Positions 1 to 7,777 of a stretch of 64,000 bases of DNA are shown in pieces (the stretch's first letter is position 1; every line of letters begins with the position of its first letter). The position numbers and the translations under genes were made by a program. Under the pieces are notes generated by a model. It saw nothing but the letters and a program-made list of their open reading frames with translations, had not been told where the DNA came from and did no database searches. The DNA lies in the NCBI RefSeq assembly GCF_030813915.1, contig NZ_JAUSUJ010000010.1, forward strand, positions 147,991-211,990. The letters run 5' to 3'. The DNA comes from Rhodoplanes tepidamans (GTDB lineage: Bacteria; Pseudomonadota; Alphaproteobacteria; Rhizobiales; Xanthobacteraceae).

Positions 1-1
1 G

Positions 2-931
2 GTGTCCCCTTCGGTCGTGCAGGTCGCCGGGCGGGCCGGCGGCGACACGTTCGCGGGGGCCGATCCGGACGAGCAGAACGGCGGCGCCCAGACCGGCACC
101 GGCTTCGTGTGGGACGCGGCCGGCCACATCGTCACCAACGCCCACGTGGTGCAGGGGGCGACCGAGATCGCGGTGCGGCTCGCCAATGGCGACGTCGCCC
201 GCGCCACCGTCCGGGGCATCGCGCCGAACTACGACCTCGCTGTGCTCAACATCTCCAGCCGCGCGCTGCCGCCGCCGATCCCGATCGGCAGCTCGGCCGA
301 TCTCCAGGTCGGCCAGGCCGCCTATGCGATCGGCAATCCGTTCGGTCTCGACCAGTCGCTCACCACCGGCGTGATCTCGGCCCTCAAGCGCCGCCTGCCG
401 ACCCAGACGGGACGCGAGATCACCAACGTGATCCAGACCGACGCGGCGATCAATCCGGGCAACTCGGGCGGGCCCCTGCTCGATTCGGCCGGCCGGCTGA
501 TCGGCGTCAACACGGCGATCTTCTCGCCGTCCGGCTCCAATGCCGGCATCGGCTTCGCCGTGCCGGTCGACACGGTCAATCGCGTGGTGCCGGCGCTGAT
601 CAGGAACGGCCGGGTGCCGACGCCGGGCATCGGCATCGTCGCGGCGCCCGAATCGATCGCCACCCGGCTCGGGGTCGAGGGGCTGGTCGTCGTGCGCACC
701 GTTCCGGGGTCGCCGGCCGACCGCGCCGGGCTGCGCGGCGTCGACCGCATGGGCGGCGTGGTCGGCGATGTGATCGTCGCCTGCAACGGCGAGCCGGTGC
801 GCCGCCTGGTCGATCTCAGCGAACAGCTCGAGCAGGTCGGGGTCGGCAATCGCATCGAGCTGACCGTGCTGCGCGGCGACCGCACCGTGAAGCTGTCGGT
901 CGACGTGGTCGACATCGGCGGACGGCCGTGA
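2..931 (+). CDS. HtrA/DegP-type trypsin-like serine protease with PDZ domain (5' partial)
   Basis: S1C-family protease, an envelope quality-control enzyme in known relatives. The window opens inside the gene, since the first visible residues (PSVVQV) are normally preceded by a signal or membrane segment, so the GTG at base 2 is probably not the start. The catalytic triad is complete: His48 in TNAHVV, Asp78 in NYDLAVL, Ser155 in NPGNSGGPLL (numbered from the first visible codon). One PDZ domain follows from about residue 205 to the end (GVEGLVVVRTVPGSPADRAGLR then the GDVI region). Only one PDZ is present, as in DegS or short HtrA proteins, against two in DegP/DegQ. It lies upstream of a cluster of secreted and caspase-fold proteins on the other strand. 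Function as a protease is secure; its substrates are unknown. Confidence 0.93.
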   Translation: MSPSVVQVAGRAGGDTFAGADPDEQNGGAQTGTGFVWDAAGHIVTNAHVVQGATEIAVRLANGDVARATVRGIAPNYDLAVLNISSRALPPPIPIGSSADLQVGQAAYAIGNPFGLDQSLTTGVISALKRRLPTQTGREITNVIQTDAAINPGNSGGPLLDSAGRLIGVNTAIFSPSGSNAGIGFAVPVDTVNRVVPALIRNGRVPTPGIGIVAAPESIATRLGVEGLVVVRTVPGSPADRAGLRGVDRMGGVVGDVIVACNGEPVRRLVDLSEQLEQVGVGNRIELTVLRGDRTVKLSVDVVDIGGRP

Positions 932-1039
932 CGCCGTGTATGCAAAGCGTGTGACGCCGCGCACAGTCGCGCCGCGGCGGGCGGGCGATCCTGCGCAGGA
1001 CAGCCGGCGACGACCGTCCGGCGAACCGAGGACCCCGCC

Positions 1040-1372
1040 ATGTCGCAGCAGAACCAGACGTCGGCGCTGATCTCCACCGTGATCGGCGACCTGTGGACCA
1101 GCCTCTTCGTCGAGACCGGCACGGCGCTCGGCCGCCTCGTGCGCCGCCCGGCGCGCGCGCTGCCGGCCGCCGCCGTGCTGCTCGCCCTTTCGGGCACGAC
1201 CGGCTCCGCCATGGGCACGGCCGAGGAGCGCGCCGCCTGCATCCCGGACGCGTTCCGCCTGTGCAGCGCCGCGATCCCGGACGCGACCCGCGTGATCGCC
1301 TGCCTGAAGACCGAGCGCGGCAAGCTCTCGACCGCCTGCCGCACGGTGATGAGGCGCAACGGCGCGATCTGA
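1040..1372 (+). CDS. Small hypothetical protein with one hydrophobic segment and a four-Cys tail
   Basis: The product is 110 aa. GAGGACCCCGCC before the ATG can serve as ribosome binding site. The first 40 residues are polar, then a hydrophobic Ala/Leu stretch (LPAAAVLLALSG) is followed by a compact tail with four cysteines arranged C-x7-C and C-x11-C (CIPDAFRLC, then CLKTERGKLSTAC). The spacing suggests two disulfides and therefore export or periplasmic exposure. Similar short Cys-patterned proteins are common unknowns in Rhizobiales. It follows the HtrA-like protease by about 110 bp on the same strand and is closed by a strong hairpin, so it may be co-transcribed with the protease. No function can be assigned. 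Confidence 0.7.
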   Translation: MSQQNQTSALISTVIGDLWTSLFVETGTALGRLVRRPARALPAAAVLLALSGTTGSAMGTAEERAACIPDAFRLCSAAIPDATRVIACLKTERGKLSTACRTVMRRNGAI

Positions 1373-1399
1373 TCACGGCCGCGAGCTGATCATGTGAAG

Positions 1400-1422
1400 A
1401 AGGCCGCGCGGTGCGCGGCCTT
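1400..1422 (+). terminator. Rho-independent terminator
   Basis: A perfect 10-bp GC stem (AAGGCCGCGC / GCGCGGCCTT) with a 3-nt loop lies just after the small Cys-rich gene. The T run is short (TTT). It sits between convergent genes and could act in both directions. Confidence 0.75.
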
Positions 1423-1451
1423 TCGTCGTTCGGAACCGACCCGCGGACCGA

Positions 1452-1877
1452 TCAGAAGCCGACGCCGAGGAACAGCGGGGCCCAGACGCGCTCGAGCCGC
1501 GACGCCACGACATAGGCGCTGCGCGACGGCACCGGCCGCACCGCGGCGGCCCGCATGGCCCGGTGCGGGCGCTGCGCCGTGCGGGCACGGACCGCCGACC
1601 GCGGCCTCGCGGCCGCCTCCGGCGATGCGGGCGGCCGGACCGCCGGCGGCTCGCTCGCGACCGGGGCCGGCATCTGCGCGGGAGCGGCACCGGCCGACTC
1701 CTGGACGGGAGCCTGGACCGGAGCCTGGGCCTGGACGACGGCGGGGCTCGTCGCCCGCGGATCGGTGGCGGCGCCCGAGAGGGCCCGGGCCGGGGTCGCG
1801 GCCGGGCCGATGGCGAGCACCCCGACGGCCAGCAGGCCGCCGACGAGCAGAATGGAGACGCGGGACGTGACGGTCAT
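1452..1877 (-). CDS. Secreted Ala/Pro-rich small protein ending in GVGF
   Basis: The product is 141 aa from the ATG at 1877. The start is chosen because it opens directly on a signal peptide (MTVTSRVSILLVGGLLAVGVLAIG then an ARA cleavage-type site); the longer reading adds 44 arginine-rich residues. The mature part is low-complexity Ala/Pro/Val/Gln (PVQAPVQ, PAVRPPA), then basic (ARTAQRPHRAMRAA), ending WAPLFLGVGF. The last four residues, GVGF, closely match GIGF at the C-terminus of the caspase-like protein encoded just upstream on the same strand. There is no recognisable domain. It could be a linker or cell-wall-associated peptide. It follows the caspase gene by 180 bp and may be transcribed with it. 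Confidence 0.65.
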   Translation of the reverse strand: MTVTSRVSILLVGGLLAVGVLAIGPAATPARALSGAATDPRATSPAVVQAQAPVQAPVQESAGAAPAQMPAPVASEPPAVRPPASPEAAARPRSAVRARTAQRPHRAMRAAAVRPVPSRSAYVVASRLERVWAPLFLGVGF

Positions 1878-2057
1878 GGCTCGCTCCGTTCGGCTGCCGA
1901 GGGGTCGGACGGCGCGTCCGACCGCACCTGTCGTCCGGCGTCGCCGGACCGCATGCTGTCCCCCGGGGAGACGGTCCCGTCGACGGGACGACCGATGGTG
2001 CCGGTCCAAATGAGGTCGTTTTGCGGCCCGGCCGTTCGCACGGCCGGGGTCGTCGAA

Positions 2058-4169
2058 TCAGAAGCCGATGCCGTGCATCACGGCACCGCCGCCGCTGCGG
2101 GCCGGTGCCGGACGCGCGGTCGCCTGCGCCCGCGCCGGAGGCGGCTCGCGCCGCGCCGGGGCGGGCTTCGCCTCGCGCTTCGGCTCGGGCTTCTCGCGCC
2201 GGGTCGCCGTCTCTTTTTTCTTCTCGGGCCTGGCGCGGTCCGCGGCCGGCGTCTTCGGCGGCTCCAGCGCGGCGAGGCAGTTCCGGATCGGCCGCTGCTG
2301 CTGCAGGTCGGTCAGTTCGCCGGTGGTCGGCGAGGACTCGCTGCGGCCGTGGCCCGTGCTGAGCCGGTAGGCGAGCAGCGCCCGCCGGGTGGCGTCGTTG
2401 AACACGCCGTTGTCGTCGCCCTGGTAGCAGCCGAGCCGGCGCAGCTCGATCTGGGCCGAGCGGACGATCTCCTCCTGGCTCGGCTCGCGGGCCGGCTGGG
2501 CGGCCTTGGCCTTCTCCTGCTCCAGCCGCAGCGCGGCCTCGCGCTGCGCCTTCGCCTCCGCTTCGGCGGCGGCCCGGGCGCGCTTCTCGTCCTCCTCGCG
2601 GATGCGGGCGGCCTCGCGCTGGGCCTTCGCCTCGGCCTCGGCGGCCGCCCTGGCCCGCTTCTCCTCGGCCTCGGCCGCAGCCTTCGCCTGACGCTCCTCC
2701 TCGGCGCGCCGGCGCGCCGCCTCGCGCTCGGCCTTGACGCGTTCCTGCTCGGACAGCCGGGCGAGCCGCGCCTCCTCCTCGCGCTGGCGGGCGGCCTCGC
2801 GCTGGGCCCGCGCCTCGGCCTCGGCGGCCGCCTTGGCGCGACGCGCCTCCTCGGCGGCCGCGGCCTTGGCCCGGCGCTCCTCTTCGGCGGCGGCGGCCTT
2901 GGCGCGCTTGTCCTCCTCCTCGCGGAGGCGGGCGGCCTCACGGGCGGCCTCGCGCTCCAGGCGCTGCCGCTCCGCCTCCTCGCGCTTGCGGTCGGCGATC
3001 GCACGCTCGATGATCTCCAGCCGGGTCTGGGCCACGACGGCCAGCGGCGAGGTCGAATAGCGCTTGATGAAGGCCCGGATGGCGGCCGGGTCGATCGAAT
3101 CCTGCAGCTTCTCCCAGGCGAGCCGGTCCGGCGTCGCCCGCTCGGCCTCCTCGGGCGGGCGCTGCGGCGGCGTCGAGCGGTCGAGCGCCGCCACGGTCAT
3201 GGCGTCCGGCTTGACCGCGGCGGCGAGCTTGGAGCGCTGCTGCTTGGCGAGCTCGGCGTAGAAACCGGTGCCGTGCACGGCCAGGAAGGCGTCCCAGGCG
3301 CTGACCGTGCCGACCCGCTCGGCCAGTTCGTAGTCGCCGCGCGGATCCGCGTGGGCCACCGGGGCCTTCTCCGGCTCCGGCACCAGCGAGACGGTGGCGC
3401 CGCCGAGCGAGCCGTAGACGAACGGCTCCTGACGATTGTTGGTCCGCTTGAGCACCTCGTCGCGCACGCGGCCGAGCGCGATGCGGATGTCGAGGCCGGG
3501 GATCGTGAGATTGTTGACCAGCGCCTGGGTGAACGGGCTGTTGCGGCCGGCGCCGTCCTCCGCGGTCGAGCCCGCCTTGGCCGCGTAGGCGACCAGCGTG
3601 TCGGTGCCCATCGGCTCGATCTTCGCGAGGCCCTGGGTGACGGCGCGCGAGGCGATCTGCCGCTGCATGGTGCGGACGAAGGGATTGTCGCGGCAGGCGT
3701 CGAGAATGACCAGCCGCAGCCGGCGCGTCGACTCGATGGAGCGGAAGATGCGCTCCAGCGCCACCGCCTCGTCCTCGGCGTCGTAGTCGCTGCGCAGCTT
3801 GGCGTCGGTCGGCACCATGTAGTTGACGCCGCCGACCTCGATGCCGTGGCCGGCGTAGTAGACGACCGCCACGTCGGCGTCGCGCGTGGTGTTGTAGAAG
3901 TCGCGCAGCGCCCGCTTGAACTCGATGACGCCGAGATCGAGCTTCAGCTCGACCGAGTCGAAGCTCGCCTTGCGGAACATCTCGGCGATCGCCGAGGCGT
4001 CGTTGAACGGATTGTCGAGCTTGACGACGTTCTGATAGGACGAATTGCCGATCACCAGGGCGACGCGCTTTTCGGCCGAGGCCTCGTCGACGGCCAGCAG
4101 GCCGGCGACGGCAGCGCTCGCGGCCACGACACACGCCCGCGCGATCACACGAAGGAATCGCCTGGTCAT
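2058..4169 (-). CDS. Metacaspase-like (peptidase C14) protein with coiled coil and peptidoglycan-binding-like domain
   Basis: The product is 703 aa from the ATG at 4169, which has GGAGGCGACAG as ribosome binding site and opens on a signal peptide (MTRRFLRVIARACVVAASAA, cut near ASA). The caspase-like fold spans about 35-260 with both catalytic residues: His108 in YYAGHG and Cys159 in ILDACRDNPF. Residues 390-560 form a long charged Ala/Glu/Arg coiled coil built from near-repeats (KAAAEAEAKAQREAA). Residues 568-640 resemble a PG_binding_1 repeat (SAQIELRRLGCYQGDDNGVF). A Lys/Pro/Arg-rich tail ends MHGIGF. Export plus a wall-binding-like module places it in the periplasm (inference). Bacterial metacaspases usually cut after Arg/Lys; the substrate here is unknown. 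A second caspase-fold gene nearby lacks the catalytic pair. Confidence 0.9.
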   Translation of the reverse strand: MTRRFLRVIARACVVAASAAVAGLLAVDEASAEKRVALVIGNSSYQNVVKLDNPFNDASAIAEMFRKASFDSVELKLDLGVIEFKRALRDFYNTTRDADVAVVYYAGHGIEVGGVNYMVPTDAKLRSDYDAEDEAVALERIFRSIESTRRLRLVILDACRDNPFVRTMQRQIASRAVTQGLAKIEPMGTDTLVAYAAKAGSTAEDGAGRNSPFTQALVNNLTIPGLDIRIALGRVRDEVLKRTNNRQEPFVYGSLGGATVSLVPEPEKAPVAHADPRGDYELAERVGTVSAWDAFLAVHGTGFYAELAKQQRSKLAAAVKPDAMTVAALDRSTPPQRPPEEAERATPDRLAWEKLQDSIDPAAIRAFIKRYSTSPLAVVAQTRLEIIERAIADRKREEAERQRLEREAAREAARLREEEDKRAKAAAAEEERRAKAAAAEEARRAKAAAEAEARAQREAARQREEEARLARLSEQERVKAEREAARRRAEEERQAKAAAEAEEKRARAAAEAEAKAQREAARIREEDEKRARAAAEAEAKAQREAALRLEQEKAKAAQPAREPSQEEIVRSAQIELRRLGCYQGDDNGVFNDATRRALLAYRLSTGHGRSESSPTTGELTDLQQQRPIRNCLAALEPPKTPAADRARPEKKKETATRREKPEPKREAKPAPARREPPPARAQATARPAPARSGGGAVMHGIGF

Positions 4170-4364
4170 CTGTCGCCTCCCGCGCCCGTTTTCGACGGCT
4201 CCTGCCCCCGGGGAGCCTTCGGGCTGATGTTCGGAACGCAGGGCCGGCCGTTCACGAGGTGAAAAAGTATACGCTTTGTTAACACCCGTGGCAATTTTCA
4301 CCCGGATCGCGGCCGGCCATGGATCTCGACTTCGCAGGTCGAGGTTAAGAGCGGACGGCTCCCG

Positions 4365-5009
4365 TCACTTGGACGCCGACTGCTTGACCTCGAGATTGAC
4401 GATCTGCACTCGGCGGTTCTCTCCGGCGAAGGGCTGATCCGGCTTCTTGAGCTGCTCCTTGCCGTAGCCGGCGGTGACCAGGCTCTCCTCCGGGATCTGG
4501 AACTTCTCCAGCAGGAACCGCTTCACCGAGGCGGCGCGACGCTCGGAGAGCTTCTGATTGTATTCCTCGCCGCCCTTGGCGTCGGTGTGGCCGCCGAGCA
4601 GGAAGGTGCCGCCCCGCAGGTCCGGGCTCGACAGCGCCTTGCCGAGCTCCATCAGATCCGGCACGGCGCGCTGCACGATCTCGGCCGAGTTGTAGTCGAA
4701 ATACACCTCGAGATCGATCTTCTGCTTGTCCTTGGCGATGTCGGCGACCTTGGTGCGCTCGTCGAGCGTCAGGGCGCGCGTCCTGCCTCGGATGGTCTGC
4801 AGGAACTTCTGGTCTTCCATCTGCTTCGGCGTGGTGGTGAGACCGCGCGTCTTCGGCGCCGGCTTGAGCGCCTCGAGAATGTCCGTCGAGGTCGGCCGCT
4901 GCTGCGCGAACGAGGCGTGGTTCGCGGTCGTCACCAGAGCACCCGCGAGCACCAGCGTCGCGAGGGTCGCTCCGAACCTGCTCCAGCGTGTCGTGGATTG
5001 GCGTGTCAT
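4365..5009 (-). CDS. OmpA-family C-terminal domain protein (periplasmic, peptidoglycan-associating)
   Basis: The product is 214 aa. The ATG at 5009 has GGAGGACAGACAG in front and starts a signal peptide cut after SFAQQ near residue 37; the open frame upstream adds 88 unlikely residues. The OmpA-like domain covers roughly 105-210: VYFDYNSAEI, then GGHTDAKGGEEYNQKLSERRAASV, with the Asp and Arg that in known OmpA domains hold meso-diaminopimelate, and NRRVQI at the end. There is no lipobox Cys and no barrel, so it looks like a soluble periplasmic wall-binding protein. It lies 195 bp upstream of the caspase gene on the same strand, in a neighbourhood of envelope proteins. Confidence 0.9.
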   Translation of the reverse strand: MTRQSTTRWSRFGATLATLVLAGALVTTANHASFAQQRPTSTDILEALKPAPKTRGLTTTPKQMEDQKFLQTIRGRTRALTLDERTKVADIAKDKQKIDLEVYFDYNSAEIVQRAVPDLMELGKALSSPDLRGGTFLLGGHTDAKGGEEYNQKLSERRAASVKRFLLEKFQIPEESLVTAGYGKEQLKKPDQPFAGENRRVQIVNLEVKQSASK

Positions 5010-5350
5010 CTGTCTGTCCTCCGGCTCGAGTCTAGGCGTCTCTGCCTGATCGCCGTCAGAATAGCGCGACCCCGCTCCGGTACCGTGACCGATCTCACAC
5101 ACGTTCCGCGCCCGTCCGACAAGCGAAATAGGGGTCACTTTTTCGTGACGCCGTTCTCTCGTTAGTGTCTGTTTCTCGGCCGATCGTTCTGGCCCCGCCA
5201 TGCGGTCCGTCAAAAGTGGCTGCGGCACCGCGCCGCCGTCCGCGCGGTCGCGCTCCGCCGCCGGTCCGGACACCGAAACGAGGCCCGGGGACGCGGCACC
5301 CGGCGGCAGGCGCCGGGACGCAGGCGGCGAGAAGCAGGTGCCCTGAAAGC

Positions 5351-5384
5351 AGAGGCCCGGCCTTCACGGGAAGGCCGGGCCTCT
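5351..5384 (-). terminator. Strong hairpin terminator
   Basis: A perfect 14-bp stem (AGAGGCCCGGCCTT / AAGGCCGGGCCTCT) with a CACGGG loop lies 58 bp past the stop of the outer-membrane protein gene, with CTGCTTTC following on the minus strand. The rest of 5010-5441 shows no further gene; its 5010-5170 part should carry the promoter of the OmpA-domain gene. Confidence 0.8.
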
Positions 5385-5441
5385 TCGATGCGCGGTCGGG
5401 TTTGGCGGCGACCGCGCAGGTCTCGAAGCTCAGTACGATCC

Positions 5442-7355
5442 TCAGTACTTGGCGACGACCGGCGCCGGCAGCGGCGAGAACCGGTAGTTGACGCCGACCC
5501 GGGCGAGACCGCCCTTGAGATGGGCGTCGACCCCGACGTTCTCGTAGGAGTCCTCGCCGAGGTCGTAGTAGAGCCACTCGGCCTTGGCCGACCAGTTGGA
5601 GGTGAGGGCGTACTCGGCGCCGACGCCGGCGGTCCAGCCCTGGGCGATCCGGGACGACGCGGCGAGAACCGTACCGTCGAAGTTCGAGCGGATCTGCTGG
5701 GTCACGTCGGCCGCCGCGTAGCCGGCCTTCGCGTAGAACAGCGTGCGCTCCCAGGCATAGCCGAGGCGGCCCGTGATCGTCGCGAACCAGTCGAGATGCG
5801 TCTCGTCGGTGAGGAACGAGGACGCCGGGACCCCGAACAGCGTGCCGGGCAGCGGGTTGCCGATGGCGCCCTTGGCATTGCTCCAGGCGATGTCGCCTTC
5901 GAGACCGAGGACCCATGCCCCCCACTGGAAGTTATAGCCGGCCTGACCGCCGACCAGGGCGCCGCCGTACTTGATGTCGGCGCTGGCGAAGCCCGGATAA
6001 TCCTCGTTGGACTTGCCGTAGATGGTCCCGACATGGCCGCCGACATAGAGGCCGCGCCACACCACCGGGGCGGCGACCGCCGCCGGCGGGGCCTTGTACA
6101 CGAGTCCCTTGCCGGACAGCGCCGCCTGCAGCGGCTCGGGCGTGAACTGATAGCGGAGGCCGGTGTTGAGGGTCCAGCCTTCGATGTTCTCGCCGAAGCG
6201 ATAGTCGCCGCGCACGTAGCTCAGCCAGCCGGTGTCGAGCACCTGGGCGGCGAAGCCGCCGGAGATCTGGCCATAGGTTCCGACCCGGTTGGTGGTCATC
6301 GTGCCGTTGGAGACGATGCTGAACCCACCGAAGTCGATGCCGGAATTGATCCGGGTGGTGACGTCGCCGGCGAACTCGTGGAACACGCTGGCGGTGACGA
6401 ACGGCTGCACATAGGCATACGGCGTCGAGAAGCTCGTCCCGACCCGGACGCTGAGGCGGCCCAGCTCGCTCTTAATGTCGTCGATCTGCACGGTCCCGGG
6501 CAGGGACACGCCGGTTCCGAGCAGCAGCGTGCCGGTCACGTTCAGCGGGTCGACCTCGACCTTCGAGTAGGTGAAGCCGGCCGACGGCTCGATGAACCAG
6601 TTGTTGGGCAGCGCGAAATTGTAGCCGAGGCCGCCGGCGACCGACCAGCCGCGGGCGTTGAGGTTCTGGTTGAAGAGCCCGTTGCCGTTGTCGTTCAGGC
6701 TCATGTTGTAGAAGTCCCAGCGGACCTGGGCGTCGGCGAAGAAGCCGCCGCGGGTCACCGCGACGTAGCTGCCGACGAACGGCACCTCGGTGACCGAGTT
6801 GAAGGTCGCCGGGGTCAGGAGGTCATCGGTCTTGTCGCGGGCCTGCGAGGTCATGTAGCCGGCGGTCGCGCCCATGTGGACGTTCCAGCCGTTCCAGTTG
6901 AGCTTGGCGATGTCACGGCCGACCTGATAGCCGACGAAGTCCTGCCGGGTCTTGGTGTTGCAGTTCACCGTCGCGTTGGCCGTGTCGGTGCCGACGGTCG
7001 GAATGACCAGCGTCGCGCTGACATTGGCCGTGTTGGAGTTCTTGGTCTCGACCTGGCCGCCGAGGACGCGGCCCCACACGCCGCCGCCGTTCTCGCCCGG
7101 CGCGGCATTCGCCGGCGCGCTGACGAAGGCGGAGCCGGTCTGGGCCTGGAACACGCTGGTCGAGGTGTTGAGGACCGAGATCAGCGAGTTGACCGAGCCG
7201 CCGCGGGCGAAGGGCGCGAAGTACTCGGCGCCGGTGCCGCTCGAGACGCACTGGGCCTGTGCGGTGCCCGACAGGGCCATCGCGACCAGGAGGGCCGAGC
7301 TGCCGAGAAGGGTGGATGTCCGGTCGATCCTCGACCGCGAGTGTGTGCTGCGCAT
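5442..7355 (-). CDS. Outer-membrane protein: autotransporter-type barrel fused to Omp25/Omp31-like barrel
   Basis: The product is 637 aa from the ATG at 7355, chosen because it begins a signal peptide (STLLGSSALLVAMALSGTAQA) and has GGGGACGAC in front. After a short N-terminal passenger-like stretch, about 75-400 resembles an autotransporter beta-domain (GGGVWGRVLGGQVETK, repeated amphipathic strands such as NWFIEPSAGFTYSKVEV and YVRGDYRFGE). About 430-637 is a second, smaller barrel of the Rhizobiales Omp25/Omp31 type, starting WRGLYVGGHVGTIYG, with GGQAGYNFQWGAWVLGLEGD and ending LARVGVNYRF plus ten residues. Classical autotransporter barrels end the protein, so a second barrel behind one is unusual. 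The last residues (APVVAKY) place a Tyr rather than Phe at the C-terminus. It is a likely surface protein; the role is unknown. Confidence 0.85.
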   Translation of the reverse strand: MRSTHSRSRIDRTSTLLGSSALLVAMALSGTAQAQCVSSGTGAEYFAPFARGGSVNSLISVLNTSTSVFQAQTGSAFVSAPANAAPGENGGGVWGRVLGGQVETKNSNTANVSATLVIPTVGTDTANATVNCNTKTRQDFVGYQVGRDIAKLNWNGWNVHMGATAGYMTSQARDKTDDLLTPATFNSVTEVPFVGSYVAVTRGGFFADAQVRWDFYNMSLNDNGNGLFNQNLNARGWSVAGGLGYNFALPNNWFIEPSAGFTYSKVEVDPLNVTGTLLLGTGVSLPGTVQIDDIKSELGRLSVRVGTSFSTPYAYVQPFVTASVFHEFAGDVTTRINSGIDFGGFSIVSNGTMTTNRVGTYGQISGGFAAQVLDTGWLSYVRGDYRFGENIEGWTLNTGLRYQFTPEPLQAALSGKGLVYKAPPAAVAAPVVWRGLYVGGHVGTIYGKSNEDYPGFASADIKYGGALVGGQAGYNFQWGAWVLGLEGDIAWSNAKGAIGNPLPGTLFGVPASSFLTDETHLDWFATITGRLGYAWERTLFYAKAGYAAADVTQQIRSNFDGTVLAASSRIAQGWTAGVGAEYALTSNWSAKAEWLYYDLGEDSYENVGVDAHLKGGLARVGVNYRFSPLPAPVVAKY

Positions 7356-7777
7356 TGTCGTCCCCCGTCCCCCGACGAAATCGCGACGATCGTGTCCGAA
7401 AGTTTCCGCAGCAATTAAACAGACATCCCCGCTCGGCGAAAACACGAAGGGGGCGTTCCCCGGCGCAACCGGACGTTTTGCGAACCGCGCGTGCTCTTTC
7501 AGCAACACACGATTACGTTGCTCCGCGCGCCGGCGGCCATCGGCCTATGGCCTTGGCAACAAACGGCTAGTTCGATTGGGTGAGAGTCGGGCCGGATTCG
7601 GGGCGGACGTTCGGCCGCTCCCGCCGCGGCGCGGCCGGATCGAGACCGTTTTGTTTCGGAGTGTGAACCGCTGCCCCGACGGCCCGCCGAGTCGGGCCGC
7701 CGCCGCCTCGGCGGAGCCCGACGAAGGCGACAGCCCGGTCGTCGATCGAGACCCGTGCCCGGTCCCGGAGATGCGCC
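7356..7777. other. Intergenic region without a recognised gene (422 bp)
   Basis: It holds the promoter side of the two-barrel protein gene (lower-GC stretch about 7400-7570) and the 3' end region of the pseudo-caspase gene. An imperfect GC hairpin (GTCGGGC near 7691 with GCCCGAC near 7726) could end the latter. No small reading frame with a convincing start was seen. Confidence 0.5.

Noticed and set aside
1563..4262. 899-aa plus-strand reading frame opposite the caspase gene
   Set aside because: It is the mirror of the coiled-coil gene in high-GC DNA: no signal, no domain, Arg/Leu/Gly-rich, and no ribosome site. The minus-strand gene has motifs and a Shine-Dalgarno.
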